From NCBI GenBank assembly GCA_034008185.1, contig CM067084.1:66416599-66480598 (forward strand): 64,000 nt of DNA. Reading direction: 5' to 3'. This DNA comes from Gorsachius magnificus (Eukaryota > Chordata > Aves > Pelecaniformes > Ardeidae). This document shows positions 23,694-37,700 of this stretch, piece by piece. The position numbers were made by a program, and so were the translations under genes. Under the pieces are notes generated by a model. The model was not told the DNA's origin. It saw only the letters and a list, made by a program, of their open reading frames with translations, and made no database searches. Within the stretch, counting starts at the first letter, position 1; every line of letters begins with the position of its first letter.

Positions 23694-26644
23694 ATTAGAT
23701 GTAAATGTATGAGTAAAATAACAAGAGCATCAGTTTAGCAGCCCAGTCCAATAGAGTTTGGCTGAAATTGGCCAATAAATTCAGAACTTTTGGGGAGGGA
23801 ACGGGCTGACAGATGTCGGAATGGGCAAGCCCACCAACAGATTTCATAGCCCTCCTATCCTTTGTAAGCCAGGCTGGAGATAAATTATCTTCCCGCTTAT
23901 AAGGTGCAAATGATGCTGCAGCAGCAATGACATGAAGTGCTGCACTGTGGTAAATAACAGTGTAATACCATGGCTTGCTGCAGGTGCAAGATAAAATCTA
24001 GCTGATTAACCTTTGTCAGCTGATCTGACGTTTCAATCTTTCATCATTTTTTTTAAAATTTCTTTTTAATATCTTAAAAATAATATCTATCAGCATTTTC
24101 TCAATGCTTTGAAAGGATATCGCATGCTTTTCTCTCTCTGCCTCTTTACATAGAGAAGCTGTCTGAAAGTTCATAAGCCTTTCCTGGTTTTCCTGTGTGG
24201 TTTGCATATAGAGCTCGGGGCTCTGCTGACATGCAGCAAAATGCTACCCTCTGTTAAATCCTGTGGCAAGTGTGGAGATGGGCTTTGCTTCCTCTGAGCA
24301 ACTGAGGCTGAGGGTATGGTGCATTTGTCTCATAACCCTGGTCTTTTCTCTTAAATTGTTGCCTCCTTGGCGTGGTGATTTAGTTTGTACCTAACCCATG
24401 TGTAGGTAGTTCACTGAAGCAATCACTAATGTAGGTGTAAAGCTGGCTTGTGAGTTTATAAAGATGTGTGTATTTGCATTTTCACCTTTTACTTTAGACA
24501 CTTGCAGCTTTCCAGCGTTGATTCATTGCCACTGAATTTTGTGTAAGGAGGATCCCTGAACTAATTTGTTGGAAAAATCAGTAATGTCTTAATTGCTGCC
24601 TGCCTCTGAGTCGCTAATGGACCCGAACTTGTTGATGCAGCTGTGCTTAAGCACCCAGGACTTTTCAGTCCAAATGGAAACACCATTAGATTTTAGGCAT
24701 CCTTATATTTAAGAATGATAGTATAGAAAGTGGTGTGAAATTGCTTTCTCAAGCCCATATACCTATATTCTTCATAAAAGTGACTTTGCTCTCTGTAGGT
24801 GTTCTGAATACAGCCACTTTAATCTTGGTTTTGCTGTAAGTACGATACGATCTCATGATCAGTATACCCCCAAGAGCAGGTACCCTAGGAAGGAGGAGAG
24901 GGACTGTTGCCATCACCTGCTGCTGCACACATTATCGCTCGGGTCAGAGCCATACCATGTCCCATCAGTGTTACCGCTGCACCTAGCCGTGGGTGCATGC
25001 ACACCGCTCCATGCTGACAGCATGTTTTGGGGCTAACCCCCCTTACCGCACAGAGGTTTGAAACTGCGAAGTCACCCGGGCCACTTCAAGCTGAGGTCCT
25101 CTTCTGAGTGCCGCAGCCCAGAGCAGCCCCACCTGGCTGCAGGGCAACAGGCTCAAGCTGCCCAACCCAGAGCGCAGGAAATTATCCCGAAAAATGGCAC
25201 CCCCGAGCCATTATTTGCAGTTTGCCCACTACAGGCCGTTGGGGCTTTCTGTCTCTTTCATCTGCATCATCTGCAAGCAGCCTGGCTTTCCACATGGAAG
25301 TGACTAATTTTGTTGCATGTGCTGCTGTGGGGAAACGAGAGTGCTGGATCAGCCCGTGCTGACAAGCCCGATGCCCCTCTCCTCTCAATAATGCGTTCTG
25401 CCCTCTCAACCGGAATGTACTATTTTTTTCCTATGTGTTCTCACACATGAGGAGAGCGTGGGAGGACAGAATGTCACCACTGTGCCTTGCAGTTTTGTCG
25501 GTGACCTTTTTATTACCCTGCACGCACTCCTGGCTATATGTGGCATGGCTGCTTCTCATCTCAAGACTTGTGTGGGAAGCTGAGGGTATAAGGAAAGAAA
25601 GAAAAAACAATACAGATAAAATCTAACAAATATGATAGTGTTTCTGCTTTCTGTCTGAATAAGGTAAAGAAGCACGCGTATGAAGGGCTTAATGCTGGGT
25701 TGCATTCCGAGGCCGATGCACCAGTTTTGAACTGTAGAGCCAGAAATAGCCAGCACAGCAGCACATGGCAAACCTGACATCTACGATGAGAAGTCCTCAT
25801 TCAAGGCAAAACTTTCCTGCACTTACATGGCCTCATGCCAGTCATTTGTTTCTCCCTCTCCCAGGCTTTTGCCTCTTGTTTCTGAAAAACAATACTTGCG
25901 CACTCCTGAAGGGCAGGGTGGAGTACGTCTGAAGGCCACCGGCACAAAGCGATTTCATTGCTGCATGAGTCACTGGGTGGTCAGGTCCATCTATCACCTG
26001 CCAGATCTGCAACTGGGAATAAACTTAGGTGGGCATGGGACACTGCCTGGTGGACCTGCTTGGGTTGCTCAAGGAGATTCCCCCTCCACACCCCCAGCTG
26101 CTCTTGCCACCTTCTGCATCTCTCTGCCTCAGTTCCGCTTTCTAGGGTTTGTCTTTGACTACTCAAAAGTGACCTCACAGGACAGAACAGTCCCATGCTC
26201 TGGTGCTGGGCACCAGCACTGACTGTGTTGTCATGCAGTGACCTGGTACAGTGGAGGAGTGGTGCTTTGCTATTTTATTAGGGAAGAATTGATCTAGTCA
26301 TAGTTTTCTTAAAACCTGTGGAGTCAGTGACCCATTTCTAGATGTTAATCAGCAGGATGGGGAATTTTATGATCAGAGCGGACAATTAGTAACAAATTAC
26401 TACTTAGGAAATGTTGAAAAATGGCCTTAAAAAGGAAAAAAGATACAGAACTGGAGTTTGGTGTGACAGAAACATTTATGACTGAATGGCTGTGGCTTTT
26501 CCAGAGACCTGGTAGATGTGGCTCCAACAACACATCAAATCCAAGAACTGAACATCAAAGGAGCCCAAGAGCCCAAGAGCTGATTCAAGAACAATCTCCT
26601 CAAATCACAAGACTGGTCCATCCTGATGGGCAGTAATTTGAAGC

Positions 26645-27690
26645 TGTGACAGGAGGCCAGCTTGGCCAACTCAAGAATTCCTGACTGAGCTTAAATGTTG
26701 GAAGAAAGTGTAGGGGGAGAGCGGAAGTGGGGGAAGGACTATCTGGGAGGACTGCAGAAGCAGTGCCCAGACTGTTAGGTTATGTGATAAGGCTCATCTG
26801 CATGCCCACAAAGGAGCTCAGAGGGGCAATGGAAGGAGAGGGAGACCGGATAATACCTTGCTGGGCCCATCACAGGGGCCATCCACCCATCAAAGGCCCA
26901 TCTGCACAAGCCCAGAGGAGCACAGGGGCACAAAAGCAGGTGAGAACCCAAATTGAGGACTCCTGAGGAACAACCACCTTTTCTGAGTTCCTCCAGCACT
27001 GTCGCAGCAGAGTCATCAGCCCTGTCTGGACAGTGACACCCATCACCATGCGTCATGGGGGGCAGCTCTCCGCATCACCTTTTGGACTGAGTGGCTTGCT
27101 GCCTAAGGGTGGGGAGTACTGTGGGATGCAGGGCAAAAGCAGTTCACAATCACACAGGAATTATTATGGGATGTTTAAGGGGAGAACAAAAGGTGAGACA
27201 AAGGAGAGGTTTAGGTGATTTGGGAAGAACAAGAGCAGAAAAATAGAGGGGTACAGGAATAAAAAGGGCCAGTCGCATGTAAGTAGTTGGCTGGTCGGTT
27301 CACTTGGCTGGTCATGCCCTGTGCCAGACCAGGGCAGTCTGGCCTGTCTTCTTCTTAAACTCCTTTCCAGCTCTTCCCTGGGTGATGCCTCTCTATTCTG
27401 TGTATGCACGGGAGTGCAAGTCCAGCAACAGGTCAGACCATGGGTTGGAGGGCCCGTGTGTCCGTGCTGCCAGTGATGGGAATGAGTGTGGGTGTGCGAG
27501 CAACTGTGTGAGCGCTAGTGGAGACTGAGCCGGTGAGCAGGTGACATGACCTGGGAGCAAGGGTGTGAGTGGCTCTCTAAGGGCCAGCTCTGGCTGTGAG
27601 AGCACCTGGATGTCTCTGAAGACAAGAGCAGAGGAGGGCAGTCAGCCATGGGACCAGGGGAGTTCTGACTGGCTTTGTGTGTGACGGACA
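26645..27690 (+). other. possible decayed LTR-like block
   Basis: The block is GC-richer than its surroundings, begins TGTGACAGG, contains an AATAAAAAGG polyadenylation/TATA-like motif near 27260, and is followed by a G/T-rich part with repeated GTGTG and TGAG motifs, which resembles a U3-R-U5 arrangement. I could not find a terminal CA with matching flanking duplication, and I do not recognise the family. It could equally be unique sequence. A CR1 copy abuts its right side. Confidence 0.25.
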
Positions 27691-27706
27691 CACAGGGAAG
27701 GGATTA

Positions 27707-28119
27707 AGAATCATAGAATCGTTTAGGTTGGAAAAGACCTTTAAGATCATCAAGTCCAACCATTATCCTAACATTGCCATCCTACCACTAAACCATTTCC
27801 CTAAGCACCACATCTACATGTCTTTTAAATACCTCCAGGGATGGGGACTCGACCACTTCCCTGGGCAGCCCGTTCCAGTGCCTGACAACACTTTTGGTGA
27901 AGAAACTTTTCCTAATGTCTAGCCTAAACCTGCCCTGGTGCAACTTCAGACCATTGCCCCTCGTCCTATTGTCCATTACCAGGGAGATGAGGCTGACCCC
28001 CACCTTGCTACAGCCTCCTGTCAGGTAGTTGTAGAAGGTGATAAGGTCTCCCCTCAGCCTCCTCTTCTCCAGACTAAACAGCCCCAGTTCCCTCAGCCGC
28101 TCCTCATAACACTTGTGCC
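27707..28119 (-). mobile_element. CR1 LINE, 5'-truncated
   Basis: On the minus strand the RT C-terminal segment ([20 protein letters not shown], then [20 protein letters not shown]) is followed by the 3' end with GATTCTATGATTCT. It ends on its 5' side near the complement of EERLRELG. It is close in type to the copies at 5085 and 15546. Confidence 0.95.
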
Positions 28120-28159
28120 AAACCTGGACTGAAGTTCAAACTGGTGAGGTGTGGAAGGG

Positions 28160-28553
28160 CACCAAGACTGGCTTCCCACAGGCACATCCACAGCAGGATG
28201 AACACCAAGGAAAAGATGGTGCCACTGCTCAATGGTGTAGGGGACCTAGTCTGAAAGGACACTGGAAAAGCAGAGGCGACTCAAAGCCTTCTTTGACTCA
28301 CTCTTCACTGGCAAGGTCTGTTCTCAGGCCTTATAGGGTCTTTGTGCCTACAGTGCCCAGGTAGGAGTTTTGGGGAGAAAACTACTACCCATAGTAGAGG
28401 AAGATCGAGTTAGGGACCATTTAAGCACCCTGGTTGACTACAAGTCGCTGTGCCCAGGTGAGATGCATCTGAGGATAGTAAGGACAAGCTGGCTTACATC
28501 ACTGCAGAGCTGCTCTTGTCTTTGAGAGGTGCCTTCCAACCTATACGATTCTC
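28160..28553 (+). mobile_element. CR1 LINE fragment with internal deletion
   Basis: In plus orientation this matches a more 5' part of CR1 ORF2 (the region reading as VGPLLNGAGDLV, FFASVFTGK and VRDHLRNL in the consensus, here with frameshifts and stops), and then jumps directly to a CR1 3' end (GTGCCTTCCAACCTATACGA, 28524-28543). It is thus an internally deleted or composite, old copy, head-to-head with the CR1 on its left. Confidence 0.75.
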
Positions 28554-29051
28554 TGAGGCTACAATTTTGTGGTAACGATTTGCAGAATGCAGACAGATCT
28601 CCATGTTTTCTAATGAATCACTAGCTGAACTAAAGAACTTTATCAGACAGGCCTCCAAAGATATCGGGATTTAGGGAATTGAAGACTGATGGAAATCTAG
28701 CTAATCATTCCTTGAAAACAATAGGTGAGAACAGTTATATATAAGAGCAAATCTCTAGGCACCTTAAGTGTGACTGCGAATGCAACATGCTGTGGAATAT
28801 TATCTGTGCTGCCTAAATTAGAATTTTAAATGTCCTTGATAAAACATGTTGGCCATCAGGTTTTAAAATAAACGCACCCAGTGTGACTAACTGCTAAAAT
28901 TCTATGGACAGCTAAAGATGTTATAAAAATAAAGCTGTCTTTCCAGTTATGCATTAGCGTTATGAAATAAAAAAAAAAGGGGGACAGTACTATGCATGAC
29001 AGGCCCTTCCAGAAAGAAAGCATTTAGTAATTGGCATCCTTGGAGAACTCA

Positions 29052-29370
29052 GAGTATCACTGAACAATGTAGGTTGGAAGGGACCACTGTGGGTTATCTG
29101 GTCTTACCACTTGCTCAAATCATGTCTAACTTCAAGGTTAGATTAGGTTGCTCAGGGTGTTCTCCAGTGGAGTTTTGTAAACCTCCATGGATGGAGAAAC
29201 CAAAACTTCTCTGGGCAGATACCCTCATGATGAGTTTTTAAAAATGTTTAGCCAGAATTTCACTTGCTGCACTTCTTGACCACTTCCCCTAGTCTTTTCA
29301 CTGTGCACCCCTGAAAAAAAGTATGGCTCCATCTTCTCTACAATGCCCTCTATGTAGTGGAAGAAACTAT
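29052..29370 (-). mobile_element. CR1 LINE fragment, old and diverged
   Basis: On the plus strand GTAGGTTGGAAGGGACCACT is followed by a diverged CR1 3' region (complement of the CTGGAGAAG, CCCAGAGAAG and TGGAGCCAT type motifs). Several indels are visible. It represents a distinct, older subfamily from the copies at 5085, 15546 and 27707. Confidence 0.85.
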
Positions 29371-31676
29371 CCTTTTTGGATAACTGTATGGATTGTCTTT
29401 TGGAAGATTTGTTGCTAGAGCATACAGAATTATCTCATGGAGAGTTATGATGTTCAGGCCTTTACAAGGTTTCTGACATGCATCCACCAGTCATTTTGAA
29501 AAGATTTTAAGTAATGCTTCGTCTTAGATGAATCTTCTTGAAAGAAACAGAAGAGATTAAGGGAAGCTGTGGTAAAGAGTTACAGCATGGCTGTGTCAGC
29601 ATAAATTCCTATTTTTTTTCAAATTATTTCTGTTAGGGATTTGATAAAGCAGAAATGGTTGTGGAGTCTCCAGTTCCCTTGAGTCCTAGAATACAATCTC
29701 TGTTTTACCCTATTCTGCCCTTCCAAATGCCCCTACTTTCAAATGGGAGATTATAACTGGAGAAATAAAGGAAGCCATGTATCTTTTCCTCTCATCAAAC
29801 ATTGTGCTTTAGTATGGAGGAGAAATCTTCTATCAGCAAGTGCTAAATTTTCCTCATCAGTAAATTAGCTTTCCAAACCTTTCTGGTTGCCTGGATAGGT
29901 AAGGTTTGTTTGCCTTGTAGGGAAAATGATTGCTGTATGCCTATTTTCCTGTGAAGTTCTTCTGTAGTCTCAAGAAATAATTCAGGGATGTTTTGAAAGG
30001 CCTTTTAATTGTATTGATGTTAATTTTTCTAAAAACCTTACTGATCTAGAAACTCCCACCAAACACTGCATAGAAAACTAGCTCCAGTCATTCACATGTT
30101 ATTGTTTCACAGCAGACTACGGAGCTAGCATAAGGGATGAGTGCTTCTCACGGCCCACAACAGAGTTCAAGATCCCTAAATCAGTGGCTGCCTGTTCCCT
30201 TAGTGTTGTGCTCTGCTGAAACGGCACTGGAAGGACTAGATTTTAAGCTGCTTGTTTCTAGGATGTGATTTATGGACAGCCAGATTATTTCAGTAGGATC
30301 AAGTATCCAGTGAGATCTACTGGCAAGAATATAGCTGTGCCCTGATCTTTCTCAGAAGTCATGACATCTGTCCTTCAGCTCAGATGTTTCAAACTGTGCT
30401 ACGGTTTTGCCTGCCTGACAAATTAATAACATTATGGTGGGATGTGCGTTTAAAGCTGATGTCTAGGGAAAGGGTGTTTAGGAACATCTATTCCGCAATC
30501 ATTCCAGTTCCTTTCCCCTTGCCTGCCTGATCAACGCCTGCTGCTCCGCTTGTTGCTGCGTGAGCTCGCTTGTCGCCAGCCGGAGCCCTGACTGCACTGA
30601 CGGTGCTGGTCAGCATGAGACCGGGTAACAGGCGCTCGTGACTGATTTTTTTCTTTGTTTATTGCAAACAGAGATCTCAAAGGGTCCAAAACGTTATCTC
30701 TCTTTGGACCAAGCTTCTTCCATTTCTGTGCTTGTTTCCCTTGCTGGCTCTCCTGAGTGTCAGGCCGTCTGCTCCTTCCCCTTCACTTGGAGAGCCTGGT
30801 GCTTGTGCAGGTGCTTCCTAAGCTTTGCTGCTGCCTGAAGAATCTCCTGCTGTCACCAGTGCTGCTTTTTTTTTTGCATTTTGCAATTTCCAATTTCTTT
30901 CTCAGCCAAAGTGGTGGGTTTGTAACAAAACAGAGGCATAGCTGGGATTCGTGCATTGGTTTTCTCACAGAGCAAGGCGATGTGCGGAGAGATCCCCTAC
31001 GTACAAACACACTTCTGGTGGGGAAGGAGGTGGAACAGGAACACAGGCAGTGGAGTAGCTCCAGAACAGATTGAGAAAACAGGTTGCTTCACCCTTCTAT
31101 ATCACCTTCATATTATTTTGATATGCCTTTCTATTTAGACATGTCAGAAAATTATGTCCTAGACAAATAAACACCCCACACACATTCAAGGGTATAGCGT
31201 TTAAAGCACTGATCTGCAGAGTGGGGGACCCACATTTGATGAGTTGTGCATTCAATGTGAATCAGGCTATGAAGAAAATATTTTTTTTACTCAAGACATG
31301 TTTAATTTATACAAAATGGAACAGCTGCAATAGAAGAGTTTGCAAGAAAGTGAAAGATATACCAAAGCTGTAACCTAGCAATGAGGGATCTTACCATGAT
31401 TTCTGATGAGGTTGCTGTACTTTTTTTGTGCAAAAAATTTTTCAGGGTTTAGTTTTAGTTCAGAGGAAAAGCAAATGCAGTAACCTCACTGTCTTCCAGG
31501 AAATCAAGTGCTTGGTTTCTGGCCAGTACCAATTATTATGCTGCTCACACATTCTGAAGGGAAATACCCAGCAGGCTCCCATCCCACTGAGCCTGCCAAG
31601 GAAACAAAGTTGATACAGAAGTATGCTCTGCAAGCACAGGACTGTGTAAATTGCAAAAATTCTCCTCAAAGAACTG

Positions 31677-31680
<4 letters not shown>

Positions 31681-31711
<31 letters not shown>
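31681..31711. repeat. (TG)15 microsatellite
   Basis: Fifteen uninterrupted TG units. A chance 98-codon minus-strand frame runs through it as a Thr-His tract. Confidence 0.97.
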
Positions 31712-31714
<3 letters not shown>

Positions 31715-34700
31715 AATGCCACTTGGAAAGGATCTGTATGATCGTTCAAAGGTCAAAAACCAAGAAATTTAAAAAACAAGATTTTTACTGCCAGACAGCT
31801 ATGTAAAATATGCATTTGTATACATGCATATAAATATTTGTCTGGGATTTAATGCTGTGGCTTCCATGTTTATTGGTTATTCTTACTGTCCTTAACTTCT
31901 TTTTGCATGACATACTTTGCTTGTCATCACTCCTTTTTCATATTATTCCAGCAGCTATTTTTTTTATTTAACCCCATGCTAATAGGCAGTGGTGACAGAA
32001 AATTCAGGGTGAAAGCCCAGAGCATTCATTCTGCTTTGTGGAAATACCAACGCTGGATTTTCTGGTGACTTTCATTAAAACAAAAGGAAAAGGAAGAATG
32101 AAGCACAACACAGGCCAGCACGTCCTACAGTTGGGATTTGGCACTGCAAGACTTTGATGGAGTACTTATTTCTGCTCATTTGCTTCCTCGCTTGCTGCTC
32201 TTCAAAATGGCATAGGGTGACCTAGGAGCTTTTCCACACCAGTACCCTGACGTCGCGTAGCATACAGAATACCCGTCATTTTCTTAGCACTGCTCTCTTG
32301 ACTTTACCTGTTGCAGATGGGAAAAAAAAAGAGTCCTCCTGCAGCTTGGTGATCCAGTCTTTGCCAAATTCTTGATGTATCATACTAGTTTATGCCTGCA
32401 ATACCTGACCTTCCTTGTTCATTATTTATCCAAGCACTCATTAGCACCTCATACCAGACTGTGTCAGGTGCAATCACTAAGAGATGCCCAGGCAAACACA
32501 GTTACTGGATTAAAAAATGATTGTAACTAATGGTATAACTCAAGTTACTCCAGACATACAGTTCTGGAGGATCCCCTGTGGCTGCACTTCGGGAACTTAC
32601 CGCATGTAGTGCTTACATAGCACAGAGGTATTCCTAGTCAAATGGTCACAAGTAAAGGACTAATTACTTTACTTCACTGCCTGCTATGGGACTGAAATGT
32701 GTATTATAATTTCCTCTTTCGTTTTCTTTCTACAAAACTTGCAACATCATAATTTTCTGTTCACATATCCTGCTAAAAATATGAAGTAACTCATCTGAAG
32801 TGAGATCGGGTTCCCCTTTGCTGCGGCCACAGGACATCGAGGAGGAGGTAGGCGAAGAGGGGCTGCCCAGGCAGGGTGGATACTGTCCTGGTTTTGGCTG
32901 GCAGGGTGTGAGGGTATGTACGCACCATGCTCCCAGGCTCCGGTTCCCTGTGCCCCTCTCCCTGCCAGCCTGCGCTTGAACTGTGCTGCTGCACGGAGGG
33001 AACGGGGTCACCTCTGAGCTTGCCTTCGGAATTCCCAGGAAACTAGGATATCAGACACTTGCAGATTATAAATAAAATCTGGCAGATTATATTCTTCACC
33101 TCTTAAATAAAAAGGCAAGTAAATTTAGCCTGGGCAGAAGCTGGAATTAGGAAAAACCTGAAGATCAGAAAAACACTTCTGAAGTGCTTGAGCAACCCTA
33201 CCATTAAGATACTAAATTAAGACACTGTGCCTCCCCATGCTAAGCTATTTTAAACCAAACTTCTTGGCTCTGCTAGAAGTACCCTTCTTCCACTTTAGAC
33301 TCTCTGTTGTTGAAGCAGAATACATCAGAATTATTTCTAGCCAATGCAATTGAAAAGAAAACTATCAAAAGAGTTAGCTTTCTTTGATCAGTAAGTATCA
33401 TACAGCTTCTTGGGGTTTCAGTTCAAGTTTCACTACATTTGAGATTGCTGATGGGAAACACAGTCACATCAGCTGAGTATCACATCAAGGCCAATATGAC
33501 AAAAATAAACACCAGCAGTATAAAAAGGGCAGAGAGGTGAACAAGTTGTCCTTGCTTTATTCTCATCACTTCTTACACCAGCGCACTCAAGAGTTTGCAT
33601 TTGAAAGTAGAGTGGGTATGAGCAAATGTATATGTGTGCATGCAAGTACATGCTGAAAAAAGGAATTACTCAGAATTGGGAGTTTGGTTTTTGTCAGATG
33701 CAATGACTGGAACACATGCAGCAGAAAAAAAAAAAGTAGGTTAGCAGAAGAGGAGATTATTTCTATATGGGAATGAAAAGTGTGCTGTAACTGAGTTCTT
33801 AAGCGGTCCGCAAAATGGGCAAAGATGGGAAATAACTGCCTTAGCACCAAGAGCTTCCATGGGTCCAGCTGCAGAAATGCAGAGCACCTTGTAATGCTCC
33901 TCTGCATGATGCTGTCATTTGCCATGAGTAGTTGGGTATTAACAGATCTACACAGGATCGTAGCATCTGACTGGATTCAAAATGGGGTGATATACATAAT
34001 TTTTTCATATGAAACATTTTCCCCCTTGAACTCAGGTCTGGAGACAGCTGCTTTTGCAGTACTGCTAGTACAAGTGTGAATGATTGATACATTTTAAATC
34101 TATATTTGAAGCACACGGCTGAACATTACCAGGCTTGCAGGAGTTTACGTAGAAGGGCAGATGCCTTTTAGACATTATGATTTCTCCAAATTTTGCACAG
34201 CTGTTACATGAGACATTGCTAATCAGAGCACTTACTGAGTGTTCGAGACAGAGCACAGGCATACCTAGCTGATTTTCACCACAGAAGTGTAAAATATATG
34301 TGCAAATAGCACTATTCACACACTTTGTAGATGTAGAAATAAAAAAACCACAGAGATAGATGGGATTCCATTGCTCACAACTTTTTGTTCATGTCTCTCC
34401 CTCCCTCCAGGAGTAACAAATGACCGTACTGCTTCTCGCTTTGCTGACACTTCTTTTCCCCCTCTGCTTATGAGATGCCAGTCACACTGTTCTTTCACAC
34501 AGTTTAAAACCATTATATTAAGCCCAGAATAACTGATCCACACTCAGCTTGAAATTTGCTGCCTTTAAAGTCTCAGGAAGCCTACGTATCTAAACCTTTG
34601 CTGCCTTTCTTCCCCCAGCTACATTAGTTAGCTAAAAATCTTTACAGATTTTCCAAGCTTTTCCAGCAAGTTTGAGACACTTTATTCAAAAGATACTGGG

Positions 34701-37700
34701 GAAAAAATTGCTGTCTGCTACCGAGTTGAAGTAATCGGAAAAGAGGCAAGAACGTTAGAAGTAAGAAAACACTGCAAGAGGTTTCTGAGTGTGTTGTTCC
34801 TGGTATGAGGTTATGCAGTAAATAACCTCAAATTACTGGAATCATATCTGTCCTACTTTGTACTTTACTTTTTTTTTTTTTTTCAAAACAGAATTATTTA
34901 GCACTTCCTACAGTGTGTTTGGTATCGTATGTAACGGCCAGCGCCGACTGTGCTGCCGGGGCGGATTGCATCCAGAGGCTGGAAAGCTGTCGTAGGCTGG
35001 AAAGCAAAAGTTGGCCAGCTGGGATGCTTGGCTTGGGGATAGAAGTTGCCTAAGAGACATATGGCTTGTTGATGGTATTTAGCTATTCTCTGAATCCCCT
35101 ACACACTGTAATACACAGGTCAGTGGGTAGGACAACGCTAGACCAAAGGATGGCTTGGACACCTATCATATGCACTACCTCTACAGCCTGCGGTCCAAAA
35201 TGTGTCATCATGTCATCTGCTGTGGACAAGTAGAAAACTGATCAAAATTGCTTGGGTTTAGTTATCTGAGATGTGTCTGTGTTACAAACAGACCCCCCTC
35301 TTACTATTCTGGTGGCTGCAGTTAAGGACAGCATCAAACCGGCAACAAAAATGAGGATGTTGAAGGAACTAACCAAAGGACTGATGTTTCGGCATAGGTA
35401 GGGAACAATTTTGAGGTGTAATACAGCCCAGATTTTCAAAGGCCTGTAACTTCTGATTTCAGTATTTTTGCAAGTGTCTGAAACAGACACAAAAATCTTT
35501 CAAGCTGGAGCCTAAACCCAGCTGTGATACAGGCAAACGCAACTACGTGTGTAATATAAGGGGATTTACATTAAAACCAAATTAAAGATTATTACAGGAA
35601 TGGAAGGCAAACAAATTAGCAACAACAGCGTATTTTAGATATTTTATCTTTCAAACATACAACATGATATAGTTGTACCAGGGACTGAAAGGATGCAAAT
35701 CTACTACGGAGTCCTAAATCAGATGCCCTGAGATAACAGGAACATCCTATCCCAGTTTCCTGACAACCAGCTAATACAAACACAAATAAATAATACAGAA
35801 GCTAACAGAGAATGTGCAACAAAATTTACTTAAAGTTATTTTCTAGAAGAACGACTATTTTTTCTGAAGATTTATGTGTCATCTTGATAGCTGGATGTCT
35901 TGTGGTTTAGAGGAGCATCTAACTGGGACACTTAGATAATTCAAAGAAGTAGCTCAAGAGACCTTCAAGATGGCATCTGCTCTCTCCTCAATGTATTCTG
36001 AAGTGTGCTGAGTTCATGGCACGCAGGCAGGCATCTGACTCGGCAGGTTCTCGTCTGAATTTGATATGCCATAAATCACATGATGGTGATCAAGCATCAC
36101 ATTGTGGTGGAAAACCTGTGGAACTCTCTAGACCTGGTATTCCTGACTACTGGCTATCTAGCGGCCAGGAAACAGCCAGCTGAGGAACAGCTCCACGGAT
36201 GACAAAGCAATCAATATTATGTGGTAAAATACTGTACGCATGCAAGTGTGCAAGCCAGAATCTCGCTGTATTATAGCTTCAGGTAAGTTTGACCCAAGTA
36301 CCAGACCACTTATGAAAATTAGTTCAATTTTTCCACTGTCTCAGCTATTGTATCTTGTACCAAGTGAGCAATCTAAGCTCTCTCCCATCTGAATTCATAT
36401 TACCCCTTCCCAAAACCCGATAATCAGACACTTAGTTTCCAAGGCCAAATGCTAGGATTGTTTTTACGAACAAATAAGCTGTGTGGGAGATGTATGACAG
36501 GCATAGTTTCACTTTTCTTTCTGAAATATGTGAACAGGAGGTATTATTCTCAGTTTAATTCTGGAGAATAAAGATAAGAGGAAATAGCAATGGATTTCTT
36601 CTTTTCAAGAAAAGGAAAGGAAGGGTGAGGCTTTCTAGCAGCAGTACAATCATTTTTTTACTAAAAACAGTTGGTATCTACATAGAAGTATGCAGGGTTT
36701 TAATATCCAGATTTGCCAGTCTCAGAACTAGGGTGAAATTGCAGTTAGAAATTAGTTAAAGCCAAATTCATAGCCAGCTAAGGCAAAGAGAGGATATGGA
36801 TTCAGTTGATTAAAGCAAATCTGAACAAAAAGCCTGCAAAAGAAACAAACATGAGCTTGTTCCAGCTGCCTCCTCTGTCTGAAGATATAGGTCCTCTTTG
36901 TGCTGCTGGTGCAGATCTAAAGGAAAGAAAACAAACAGGATGTTCACAGCACAGAGCTGAGTTAGGATTCTTTTAAATATCAGGGGTTTGTTGCCAAGAA
37001 TGAAGTTTGCAGTCCAAGTGCTAAGCTAGAAATTTCTTTAAAAGAGCTCGCCACCAGATTCCCTTTGGCTGTCGTTATTTTATAAACAGGATATCTGTGT
37101 GCAGAATCCCAGGAACAGTCCTTTCTATCTCGGTACCTGAGCCTCCTTGTCTCTCCACATCCATTTACTGCCTCCGGCCTCATGCTTTAGATTGTATAGA
37201 GCTCTTCCAGACAGCGGTGGTCCTAGACGTCTATGGTTTTACGGCACTTAATAAAACAGTATCCAGACCCATTTCTAAGTCTTCCTGACATTGCAATAAT
37301 GCAAGTTATAAGCACCATTACTAATAAGTTGCATCTGGCTTGCTTTCTGCTTCTGTTTGTAAGCCACCTATGCCATCTAGTGGGCATTTTTTTATTTGCA
37401 AGTTTTCTTCAAACATCAAGGTGTCGACAAGCCAAAGTCTAAATTTTGACTCACTGGGAACGTAGTTCAAGTCTGGAGAGGAGTTAAGGAGCCCCAAATA
37501 CATTACAGCACCTTCTAGGTCATCTCTCTGCTACCCTGACACAGCCCTACTCCGCTGATGTAACCAGAGTTGTGACAAAAAAAGTCACTTGCACACCTCT
37601 GGTATTTTTGGGCTCAGGACTTCACTCTCTGGTGGCTGAGAAGCCAGCTATCGGTCTTGTAACTGCAACTAGCTGCTGTGAAAGGGGATGCAGCAGGGCC

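Noticed and set aside
31460..31756. minus-strand frame with Thr-His repeats
   Set aside because: It is a translation of the TG microsatellite.
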